DNA of 64,000 nt. It comes from Rhodospirillales bacterium (GTDB taxonomy: Bacteria > Pseudomonadota > Alphaproteobacteria > Rhodospirillales > Shumkoniaceae). How positions within the stretch are numbered: the first letter of the stretch is position 1; the number at the start of each line of letters is the position of its first letter. The position numbers and the translations under genes were made by a program. Below, piece by piece: positions 41,312-48,811 of this stretch. Location: assembly GCA_018432935.1 (NCBI GenBank), contig JAHDSF010000043.1, positions 1 through 64,000 on the forward strand. The letters run 5' to 3'. A model generated the notes under the pieces. It made no database searches, was not told the DNA's origin, and was given only the letters and a program-made list of their open reading frames with translations.

Positions 41312-42088
41312 ATGGAACGCCTGCTGCGCAGCTACGTCTGGGCTCTTTACGGTTTCGTCTACCTGCCGGTCGCGGTGGTGGTGCTGTTCTCGCTCAACGA
41401 TTCCGACCTCATCGCATTCCCGCTGAAAGGATTCACCCTGCGCTGGTACGACGACGTGCTGGGCGATGCCCGCCTGCTCGGAGGGCTCTTCAACACCTTC
41501 GCCGTCGCCATTCCGGTCGCCCTCGTGACCACCGTCCTGGGCGGCGCATCGGCGTTGGCGCTGACCCGCCACAAGTCGAGCTTCCGCCTGGTGCTGGGGC
41601 TGCTGGTGATCCTGCCGTTCTTCGTGCCGCGGATGATCCTGGCGGTATCGCAGGTTGCATTCATGCACCAGCTCGCGATCACCAAGAGCCTGCTGACCGT
41701 CTGCATCGGCCAGTCGCTGGTGATCCTGCCGTTCACCACCATCATCATCGCCTCGGTGCTCTACCGCCTGGACCCGGCGCTGGAGGAAGCCGCGAGCGAC
41801 CTCGGCGCCAGCGCCTGGCAGCGCTTCCGCCACGTCCAGCTGCCGCTGATGAAGTTCGGCCTGATGGCCGCCTGCTTCATCGCGTTCGTGCTGTCCAGCG
41901 CCGAGTACACGGTGTCGTTCTTCACCAGCGGGCGGGCGCAGCCGCTGTCGATCCTGGTCGCCTCGGATTTCCGCTTCCACCTGTCGCCGACGCTGTATGC
42001 TCTGGCGAGCCTGATTGTGCTGTTCAACATCATCGTGGTCGTGGTGAGCGAGCTGTTGCGCCGCCGCGGCGAGGGAGCCCGGAAATGA
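41312..42088 (+). CDS. ABC transporter permease, PotC type
   Basis: 258 residues, six membrane spans, EAA loop LEEAASDLGASAWQRFRHVQ. The N-terminal LYGFVYLPVAVVVLFSLNDS is the standard PotC/PotI start. ATG 41312 is preferred to TTG 41309. The 3' end overlaps hydA by four bases (ATGA), which ties this importer directly to the dihydropyrimidinase. Confidence 0.9.
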   Translation: MERLLRSYVWALYGFVYLPVAVVVLFSLNDSDLIAFPLKGFTLRWYDDVLGDARLLGGLFNTFAVAIPVALVTTVLGGASALALTRHKSSFRLVLGLLVILPFFVPRMILAVSQVAFMHQLAITKSLLTVCIGQSLVILPFTTIIIASVLYRLDPALEEAASDLGASAWQRFRHVQLPLMKFGLMAACFIAFVLSSAEYTVSFFTSGRAQPLSILVASDFRFHLSPTLYALASLIVLFNIIVVVVSELLRRRGEGARK

Positions 42089-43509
42089 CGAAGCGCATGC
42101 TGATTTCCGGCGGCCGGGTGGTCACCGCCGTCGACGACGTCCAGGCCGACGTCCTGGTCGAGGACGGGATCGTCGTCGCGATCGGCCGCGACCTCGACGC
42201 CCTGGCCGGCGATGCCGAGCGCCACGACGCGCGCGGCCTGATCGTGCTGCCGGGCGGGGTCGACGTCCACACCCACCTCGACTACGACACCGGCTCGGCG
42301 CACACCTGCGACACTTTCGAGAGCGGCGGCAAGGCGGCCGCGTTCGGCGGCACCACGACGATCGTCGACTACGCCCACCAGCACCGCGGCGAAAGCCCGC
42401 TGCACGCCTTGGAGGACTGGATGAAGCGGGCGGCCTCGGCCACCGTCGACGTCGGCGCCCACATGATCCTGACCGACGCCGCCGGCGCGATGATGGCGGA
42501 CGCGCGAACGCTGATCCGCAACGAGGGCGTCACCAGCCTCAAGGTCTTCACCGCCTATCCGCGCTCGCTGATGCTCGACGACGGAGCCGTGTTCCGTGCC
42601 CTCCGCGCCGCCGGGGCCGAGGGCGGCATGGTGTGCGTGCACGCCGAGAACGGCGCCGCCATCGAGATCCTGATCGAGGAGGCGGTCGCCGCCGGTCGCA
42701 CGTCCCCCAAATACCATGCTCTGACCCGGCCCGCGAGCATGGAGGGCGAGGCGACCAGCCGCGTGATCCGGCTGGCCGAGCTGGCCGAGAGCCCGGTCTA
42801 CATCGTCCACGTCTCGGCCGCCGATGCGGTCGAGGCGGTGGTCGAGGCGCGCGACCGCGCGATCCCGGTGTTCGCCGAGACCTGCCCCCACTACCTGTTC
42901 CTGACCGACGCCGCCTATGAGGCAGAGAGTTTCGCCGAGGGCGCCAAGGTCATCATGACCCCGCCGCTGCGCGGGAAGGAGCATCAGAACGCGCTGTGGC
43001 GCGGGCTGGCGAGCCACGACCTCCAGGTGGTCGCCACCGACCACTGCCCGTTCTGCGCCAGCGAGGCCACCCTCGGCCGCCGCCACTCCAAGGCGACCGA
43101 GGTGCAGAGCTTCGACGTGGTGCCCAACGGCGCCCCGGGTCTGGAGACGCGGCTGCCGCTTTTGTTCGACGCCGCGGTCGCCAAGGGCCGGCTGTCGCTC
43201 AACCGCATGGTCGACATCACCGCCACCGCGCCCGCCAAGCTGTTCGGCCTGTTCCCGCGCAAGGGCACGATCGCGGTCGGCTCCGACGCCGACCTCGTGC
43301 TGCTCGACCCCGCGGGGCGGAGCCGCGTCAGCGCGGCCGGCCACCACAGCCGGATCGACTATTCCCTGTTCGAGGGGTTCGAGCTGGCGGGGGCGATCCG
43401 GAAGGTGTTCCTGCGCGGCCGGCTGATCGTCGACGGGGCGGAATGGCACGGTCGCGCCGGGATGGGCACCTATCTGAAGCGCGGTCCCAGCGGCGCTGTC
43501 CGGCTGTAG
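42085..43509 (+). CDS. hydA: Dihydropyrimidinase (hydantoinase)
   Basis: 474 residues. Metal centre: H62 and H64 in GGVDVHTHLDY, carboxylated lysine K153 in SLKVFTAYPR, H186, H242 in YIVHVSAAD and D319 in VVATDHCPF. All are in place, so it should be active. It opens the ring of dihydrouracil, dihydrothymine or hydantoin-like compounds to N-carbamyl amino acids in the cytoplasm. Coupled by ATGA to the PotC-like permease. A homologue (HyuA) lies in the E. coli ygfK-ssnA-xdhD cluster, as do relatives of several genes downstream here. Confidence 0.93.
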   Translation: MTKRMLISGGRVVTAVDDVQADVLVEDGIVVAIGRDLDALAGDAERHDARGLIVLPGGVDVHTHLDYDTGSAHTCDTFESGGKAAAFGGTTTIVDYAHQHRGESPLHALEDWMKRAASATVDVGAHMILTDAAGAMMADARTLIRNEGVTSLKVFTAYPRSLMLDDGAVFRALRAAGAEGGMVCVHAENGAAIEILIEEAVAAGRTSPKYHALTRPASMEGEATSRVIRLAELAESPVYIVHVSAADAVEAVVEARDRAIPVFAETCPHYLFLTDAAYEAESFAEGAKVIMTPPLRGKEHQNALWRGLASHDLQVVATDHCPFCASEATLGRRHSKATEVQSFDVVPNGAPGLETRLPLLFDAAVAKGRLSLNRMVDITATAPAKLFGLFPRKGTIAVGSDADLVLLDPAGRSRVSAAGHHSRIDYSLFEGFELAGAIRKVFLRGRLIVDGAEWHGRAGMGTYLKRGPSGAVRL

Positions 43510-43887
43510 CGCACGGCCGGTTCCAGGCGCGTCGGAACGATGGTACATTGCCCGCCTGCGACCTCCGTACCGTTGACCCGATGTACCGATTTTCGACGCC
43601 GTCACTGCCGCGCCGCCGGGGGAAGGGCCGACAGAAGCCAGACTCCTCGGGCCTCGACGTGCCTTTCCGGCGCGCAGTGACTGCCCGCAAACTGGGCGCC
43701 CCATTCGCAAGCGCCGATTTCCCGTGTTTCAAAGGTGCCGACCGGCCGCAGATTCCTGGCCGTCGGCGCCACCGGCCGTCCTGGCATGAAGGTTGCCAGG
43801 ATATGGCCGGCAATTCCATGCCTGCCTTCGCCGCCCGGCAGGGGGACCAGACAGCGGGCGGTCGATTCGAGAGGGGAGAGTTTCCGG
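43510..43887. other. 378-base non-coding region with two inverted repeats
   Basis: No convincing gene. It contains GGTACAT (43542-43548) and ATGTACC (43581-43587) as perfect 7-bp arms, and GTCACTGCCGCGCCG (43601-43615) against CGGCGCGCAGTGAC (43668-43681), which pair with one bulged base. The first could be an operator for the next importer operon; the second resembles a terminator-like or repeat structure after hydA. Confidence 0.5.
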
Positions 43888-44901
43888 ATGATCGAGATGC
43901 GAACGACGTTTTTGGCCGCCGTCGCGTGCGGCGTGCTCGCAGCCGCCACCGCTTCGGCTGCCGACAAGGTCAAGTTCACCCTGGACTGGAAATACGAGGG
44001 ACCGGCGGCGCCGTTCCTGGTCGCCCAGGACAAGGGCTATTACGCCGCCGAGGGACTGGACGTCACCGTCGACACGGGCAACGGCTCGTCCGGGGCGGTC
44101 ACCAGGGTCGCCAGCGGCGCCTATGACATCGCCCAGGCCGACATCAACTCGCTGGTCGAGTTCAACGTCGCCAATCCGGGGCGCAACCTGAAGGCCTTCT
44201 TCGTCATCTACGACGTGCCGCCGTTCGCGCTGTTCACGCTGAAGAAATCGGGCATCACCAAGCCCGAGCAGCTCGAGGGCAAGACGCTGGGGGCGCCGGT
44301 GTTCGACGCCCCGCGCAAGCTGTTCCCGGCCTTCGCGATGGCGACCAAGATCGACGCCGCCAAGGTGAAGTGGGAATCGATGGACCCGCCGCTCCGCGAG
44401 CCGATGCTGGCGCGCGGCCAGGTCGACGCGATCTCGGGCTTCTACTTCACCAGCCTCCTCAGCCTGCGGCCCACCGGCGTCAAGGCCGAGGACCTGACGA
44501 TATTCCGCTACAAGGACTTCGGGCTGGAGTTCTACGGCAACGCCCTGATCGCCTCGCCGGCGCTGAAGGACAACGTCGATCTGCAGAAGCGTTTCGCCCG
44601 CGCCGTGGTCAAGGGCTGGCGCGACGCGATCAAGGACCCGAAGGCGGCCATCGAGGCGCTGAAGAAGCGCGACCCGCTGATCGATTCCGCGCTCGAGCTC
44701 GAGCGGCTCAACATGGCGATCGCCGACAACGTGCTGACGCCGGACGTCAAGGCGAACGGAATGGGCGCGATCCGGAAGGAACGCATGACCAAGGCGATCG
44801 ACCAGTTGGCCGTCGCCTTCAAGCTGGCGAGCAAGCCCGCGGTCGAGGACGTGTTCAACGACGCCGCCCTGCCCGCCAAGGCGGACCGCGTGCTGCAGTA
44901 G
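43888..44901 (+). CDS. ABC substrate-binding protein, NitT/TauT (NMT1/THI5-like)
   Basis: 337 residues. ATG 43888 follows GGGGAGAG; signal peptide MRTTFLAAVACGVLAAATAS. The mature part (KFTLDWKYEGPAAPFLVAQD, then KGYYAAEGLDVTVDTG) is the NMT1/THI5-like fold used by transporters of taurine, nitrate, riboflavin and pyrimidines, including hydroxymethylpyrimidine. Such importers are often encoded with dihydropyrimidinase genes, so a pyrimidine or related base is the likely ligand. A repeat-rich hairpin region separates it from the ATPase gene. Confidence 0.88.
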   Translation: MIEMRTTFLAAVACGVLAAATASAADKVKFTLDWKYEGPAAPFLVAQDKGYYAAEGLDVTVDTGNGSSGAVTRVASGAYDIAQADINSLVEFNVANPGRNLKAFFVIYDVPPFALFTLKKSGITKPEQLEGKTLGAPVFDAPRKLFPAFAMATKIDAAKVKWESMDPPLREPMLARGQVDAISGFYFTSLLSLRPTGVKAEDLTIFRYKDFGLEFYGNALIASPALKDNVDLQKRFARAVVKGWRDAIKDPKAAIEALKKRDPLIDSALELERLNMAIADNVLTPDVKANGMGAIRKERMTKAIDQLAVAFKLASKPAVEDVFNDAALPAKADRVLQ

Positions 44902-44908
44902 GACTCGG

Positions 44909-45006
44909 CCCCTCACCCCTTCCCTCTCCCCGCAAGCGGGGCGAGGGGGACGCAGCTTCGAGCCCCCTCTCCTCCGTCCAGCGGGGGAGAGGGTCGGGGT
45001 GAGGGG
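44909..45006. repeat. CCCCTC-type palindromic repeat with nested hairpins
   Basis: Outer arms CCCCTCACCCC (44909-44919) and GGGGTGAGGGG (44996-45006) are perfect inverted copies. Nested inside are stems built on CCCTCTCCCC/GGGGCGAGGG and CCCCTCTCC/GGGGGAGAGGG. Similar sequence recurs at 48671-48805 and 54327-54380. It fills the gap between the binding-protein and ATPase genes, where it could stabilise the upstream message or reduce read-through. Confidence 0.7.
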
Positions 45007-45039
45007 GTCTTGCCCCAGACAGGTTTGAAAGTTTCAGTG

Positions 45040-45840
45040 ATGGATTCCACCCCCGTGACGACCGCGTTCGTCGAGATCGACAAGGTCCGGCTGCGCTACC
45101 TGGAAGGTGACGGCCTTGCCCTCGAGCAGACCTCGATGACCATCGCCAAGGGCGAATTCATCGCAGTCGTCGGTCCGTCGGGTTGCGGCAAGTCGACGCT
45201 CTTGAAGCTGGTTTCGGGCCTGATCCGGCCCACCGAGGGCAAGGTCAGGGTCGACCGCCAGGAGGTGGCGGGGCCGCTGAAGATCGTCGGCATGGCGTTC
45301 CAGAACCCGACTCTGCTGCCCTGGCGCACCACCCTCGACAACGTTCTCTTGCCGCTCGAGATCGTGCAGCCGCACCGCTCCAACCTGCGGCGCCAGCGCA
45401 AGGCGTTCGAGGAGAAGGCGATGGCGCTGCTGTCCAGCGTCGGGCTGGCCGGCTGCGAGAAGAAGTTCCCGTGGGAGCTGTCCGGCGGCATGCAGCAGCG
45501 CGCCAGCCTGTGCCGGGCGCTGATCCACGAGCCCGACCTGATGATGCTGGACGAGCCGTTCGCCGCGCTCGACGCCTTCACCCGCGAGGAGCTGTGGGAC
45601 GTCCTGCAGGGTCTGTGGATGACGCGGCGCTTCACCGTGCTGCTGGTCACCCACGACCTGCGCGAGGCGGCCTACCTGGCCGATACGATCTACGTCATGA
45701 GCAAGCGGCCGGGCCGCATCCTGGTCCGCTACGACAACGTACTGCCGCGGCCCCGCAATCAGGAGATGACCTTCCGCCAGGACTTCGGCGATCTGGTCCA
45801 CGAACTGAAGGGCCACATCCGCACCGTACGCGCCGCCTGA
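45040..45840 (+). CDS. ABC transporter ATPase, NitT/TauT type
   Basis: 266 residues from ATG 45040 (TTG 45010 is a weaker option). Walker [11 protein letters not shown]-loop MAFQNPTLLPWRTTLDN, signature LSGGMQQRASLCRAL, Walker B LMMLDEPFAALD and H-loop LVTHDLREAAYLAD, all typical of SsnB/TauB-like importers. No TOBE domain. Powers the permease at 45855. Its start lies beyond the palindromic repeat. Confidence 0.92.
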   Translation: MDSTPVTTAFVEIDKVRLRYLEGDGLALEQTSMTIAKGEFIAVVGPSGCGKSTLLKLVSGLIRPTEGKVRVDRQEVAGPLKIVGMAFQNPTLLPWRTTLDNVLLPLEIVQPHRSNLRRQRKAFEEKAMALLSSVGLAGCEKKFPWELSGGMQQRASLCRALIHEPDLMMLDEPFAALDAFTREELWDVLQGLWMTRRFTVLLVTHDLREAAYLADTIYVMSKRPGRILVRYDNVLPRPRNQEMTFRQDFGDLVHELKGHIRTVRAA

Positions 45841-45854
45841 TTTCGGGGAAGACC

Positions 45855-46628
45855 ATGAGCCGCAGCCGTTTCAACGCCGTCCATCACGCGCCTTGGGTCG
45901 CCTCGGTCGGCCTGTTCGTGATCTGGGAGCTGGGGGTCCGCGTCTCCGGCATGCCGGAGTATATCCTGCCCTCGCCCTCGGCGGCGCTGGCCGCCGCCTG
46001 GACCTTCCGCGAGGCGATCTGGATGCATGCCGAGCAGACGATGATCACGACCCTCGGCGGCTTCCTCATCGCCGTGATCTTCGGCGTCATCCTCGGCGCC
46101 GCCGTCGGGTCGTCGCGGATCATCTATTCCGCCCTCAACCCGATCCTGATCGGCTTCAACAGCGTGCCGAAGATCGCGGTGGTGCCGATCCTCGTCATGT
46201 GGTTCGGCATCGGCGGCATCCCGGCAGTGCTGACCGCGTTCCTGATCTCGTTCTTTCCGATCGTCGCCAACGTGGCGACCGGGCTCGCCACCCTCGAGCC
46301 CGAGCTGCAGGACGTGCTGCGCTCGCTCGGCGCCTCGCGCCTCGACATCCTGCGCAAAGTGGGCTTCCCGCGTTCGCTGCCCTACTTCTTCACCTCGCTC
46401 AAGGTGGCGGTGACGCTCGCCTTCGTCGGCTCGGTGATGAGCGAGACGGTGGCCGCCAACGTCGGCATGGGCTACCTGATGATGTCGGCCAGCTCGAAGT
46501 TCAACGTGCCGCTGGTATTCGCCGGCCTGCTGGTGATCGCCGTCATGGGTATCGTCATGTACGGCATCTTCTCGCTCCTGGAGAACCGCTGGACCAAGTG
46601 GGCGGTCCGCGGCGCGAGGTCGGCGTGA
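45855..46628 (+). CDS. ABC transporter permease, NitT/TauT type
   Basis: 257 residues, six membrane spans, with the TauC/SsuC-type signature VPKIAVVPILVMWFGIGGIP and a C-terminal MSETVAANVGMGYLMMSASS. It pairs as a homodimer with the 45040 ATPase. It lies 14 bases downstream, after GGGGAAGACC. The next gene, ygfK-like, follows a repeat-filled gap of about 100 bases. Confidence 0.92.
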   Translation: MSRSRFNAVHHAPWVASVGLFVIWELGVRVSGMPEYILPSPSAALAAAWTFREAIWMHAEQTMITTLGGFLIAVIFGVILGAAVGSSRIIYSALNPILIGFNSVPKIAVVPILVMWFGIGGIPAVLTAFLISFFPIVANVATGLATLEPELQDVLRSLGASRLDILRKVGFPRSLPYFFTSLKVAVTLAFVGSVMSETVAANVGMGYLMMSASSKFNVPLVFAGLLVIAVMGIVMYGIFSLLENRWTKWAVRGARSA

Positions 46629-46635
46629 TTCCAAC

Positions 46636-46664
46636 CGTCAGTCCCGCGAAGGCGGGAATCCGGA
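46636..46664. repeat. Single REP-like arm, copy 3
   Basis: CGTCAGTCCCGCGAAGGCGG, then GAATCCGGA: a single hairpin-forming arm matching those at 35210 and 41175. No second arm is seen; a different inverted repeat follows directly at 46682. Confidence 0.65.
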
Positions 46665-46681
46665 ACAGCTCATCACGGAGA

Positions 46682-46737
46682 CACAGAGGCACAGAGATTC
46701 CCCTCTCTGGCTTCCCCGGTGTCTCTGTGCCTCTGTG
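46682..46737. repeat. Inverted repeat at the ygfK-like start
   Basis: CACAGAGGCACAGAGA (46682-46697) and TCTCTGTGCCTCTGTG (46722-46737) are perfect 16-bp inverted arms around 24 bases. The right arm contains the GTG (46735-46737) that is the best upstream start for the ygfK-like gene, so hairpin formation would mask it. Confidence 0.75.
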
Positions 46738-48711
46738 GCAGGTTTGCTCTTGGTCGACCTGATCCCCATCCCCTTCCCCGTGCTCGTCACCCGCCTGTTC
46801 CGCGAGTTGGAGAGGAAGCAGGCGGCGTTCGACCTGCCGGCGAAACGCTTCTTCACCGGAGAGGGCGCCCCCGATCTGTCGATCGCGCTGCACGGCCGCC
46901 GCGCCTCGACGCCGTTCGGGCCGGCCGCGGGGCCGCACACCCAGATGGCGCAGAACATCGTGCTCGCCTGGCTTGCCGGCGGCCGCGTCATCGAGCTGAA
47001 GACGGTGCAGATCAAGGATCGCCTGACGATCCCGCGCCCCTGCATCGACATGCAGACGATCGGCTTCAACGTCGAGTGGTCGCAGGAGCTGACCCTCGAG
47101 CAGTCGCTCGAGGAGTACGTCAAGGCGGCGATGCTGATCGAGATGCTGAAGGCGGACGGCCTCGCGCCGGGACGCGGCGATACCGTGTTCGACATGAGCG
47201 TCGGCTACGACCTCGCCGGCATCCGCTCGGAACGCGTCCGCGCCTTCATGGAGGGGCTGAAGGACGCGACCGCGGTGGTCGAACGCCTGCGAGCCCAGAT
47301 CCCCGTCGCCCGCTTCCGCGACCTGCCCTACCCGACCCGCATCTCGGACACCCTCACGCTTTCCACCTTCCACGGCTGCCCGCCCGAGGAGATCGAGCGC
47401 ATCGCCGAGTTCCTGCTGCGCGAGGTCGGACTGCATGTGGTGGTGAAGCTCAACCCGACGCTGCTGGGCAAGGACGAGCTGACGGCCGTGCTGCACGACC
47501 GGCTCGGCTACCGCGAGCTTCAGGTGCCCGACGCCGTGTTCGCCAGGGACGCCACCTGGGAGCAGGTGCAGGGTTTCGTCGGTCGCCTGGGCACGCTGGC
47601 CGAAAGCCTCGGACGCGGCTTCGGCGTCAAGTTCACCAACACGCTCCTGGTGCGCAACCACAAGGCCTTCTTCCCGGCAAGCGAGAAGGAGATGTACATG
47701 TCGGGAGCGCCCCTGCACGTGCTCGCCATCAACCTGGTGCGGCGCTTCCGCGGGGCGTTCGGCGACCGCTTCCCGATCTCGTTCTCAGCCGGCATCGACG
47801 CCGCCAACTTCGCCGATGCGGTGGCGCTCGGCCTCACGCCGGTCAGCGTCTGTACCGATCTTTTGAAAGTCGGCGGCTACGGCCGTGCTTCACGCTACCT
47901 GGCCTCCCTTGCCCGCCGCATGGAGGAGGTCGGTGCCAAGGACATCGACACCTTCGTTATGCGGGCCTTCGGCGGGCCGGCAGCGGACCTCGCCGCCGCC
48001 CGCCTGCGCAACACCGAGATCCATGCCGAGCGCGTCCTCGAGGATCCCCGCTACCGGGCGGCGCAGAACGCCAAGTCGCCGAAGAAGGTCGGCAGCTCGC
48101 TCCTGATGTTCGATTGCCTGACCTGCGACAAATGCATCCCGGCCTGTCCCAACAACGCCAACTTCAGCTTCGCCATCCCCCAGGGGACCGTGCCGGTGCA
48201 ATCCCTCGCCCCCTCGTCGGACGGCTGGACGGTCGCCTCGGAAGGCGTGCTCGCGTTCCGCCGTCCGTGGCAGATCGGCACCTTCGCCGACGCCTGCAAC
48301 GAATGCGGCAACTGCGACGTCATCTGCCCCGAGGACGGCGGACCCTTTCGCGTCAAGCCCCTGTTCTTCGGCAGCGTCGAGAGCTGGCAACGCTCGAACC
48401 TCGACGGCTTTGCCCTTCAGCGCACGGCCTACGGCCTGCGCATGGTCGGCCGGTGCGAGGGGCGGTCCCTGGCCCTGGACAGGGTGGCGGGCGGCGGCGT
48501 CCGCTATCGCGGCGAAGGCTTCGACGTCACCTTCGACCCCGCCGACCCGGCCGCCACTGCGGCCGGCACCGCCGCCGGCCCCGTCGATCTCACCTGGGCC
48601 TGGATCATGATCCTGCTCCGGGATGCGGTGACGGCCGGGGAAAACTACGTCAGCGCCGGATTGGGATCGGGCCCCCTCTCCGCCCCCTTGGGGGGGGAGA
48701 GGCCGGGGTGA
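46735..48711 (+). CDS. ygfK: YgfK-like iron-sulfur oxidoreductase (short form)
   Basis: Up to 658 residues. An N-terminal dihydroorotate-dehydrogenase-like barrel (TPFGPAAGPHTQMAQNIVLA; GGRVIELKTVQIKDRL; VKLNPTLLGKDEL; SVCTDLLKVGGYGRASRYLA) matches E. coli YgfK. It is followed by two [4Fe-4S] sites: C461, C464, C467, C471 and C521, C524, C527, C531. YgfK is about 1030 residues because of an FAD/NAD(P)H part, which is missing here, so electrons must come from another protein. E. coli YgfK acts in purine/uric-acid breakdown. Start GTG 46735 (or TTG 46744/46750) lies in a repeat; the last residues are also repeat-coded. Confidence 0.82.
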   Translation: MAGLLLVDLIPIPFPVLVTRLFRELERKQAAFDLPAKRFFTGEGAPDLSIALHGRRASTPFGPAAGPHTQMAQNIVLAWLAGGRVIELKTVQIKDRLTIPRPCIDMQTIGFNVEWSQELTLEQSLEEYVKAAMLIEMLKADGLAPGRGDTVFDMSVGYDLAGIRSERVRAFMEGLKDATAVVERLRAQIPVARFRDLPYPTRISDTLTLSTFHGCPPEEIERIAEFLLREVGLHVVVKLNPTLLGKDELTAVLHDRLGYRELQVPDAVFARDATWEQVQGFVGRLGTLAESLGRGFGVKFTNTLLVRNHKAFFPASEKEMYMSGAPLHVLAINLVRRFRGAFGDRFPISFSAGIDAANFADAVALGLTPVSVCTDLLKVGGYGRASRYLASLARRMEEVGAKDIDTFVMRAFGGPAADLAAARLRNTEIHAERVLEDPRYRAAQNAKSPKKVGSSLLMFDCLTCDKCIPACPNNANFSFAIPQGTVPVQSLAPSSDGWTVASEGVLAFRRPWQIGTFADACNECGNCDVICPEDGGPFRVKPLFFGSVESWQRSNLDGFALQRTAYGLRMVGRCEGRSLALDRVAGGGVRYRGEGFDVTFDPADPAATAAGTAAGPVDLTWAWIMILLRDAVTAGENYVSAGLGSGPLSAPLGGERPG

Positions 48712-48805
48712 GGTGGGGGATTCCAGAGCGCCCGCCGAAGCCCACCTCACCTTCCCGCCGCTGCGCGGCGGGCCCCTCCCTCTCCGCCCTGAAGGACGGA
48801 GAGGG
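48671..48805. repeat. CCCCTC-type palindromic repeat tract
   Basis: Contains GGTGAGGTGGG (48707-48717) against CCCACCTCACC (48741-48751), a GC hairpin near 48754-48772, and CCCTCTCCG (48778-48786) against CGGAGAGGG (48797-48805). It overlaps the last codons and stop of the ygfK-like gene and ends six bases before the stop of the convergent M20 hydrolase, so it probably also ends transcription from both sides. Confidence 0.7.
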
Positions 48806-48811
48806 ATGTCT

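Noticed and set aside
43588-43887. A small gene on the minus strand in the gap after hydA
   Set aside because: Translation is Arg/Gly/Pro-rich with no similarity I recognise and no ribosome site; the stretch contains inverted repeats instead.
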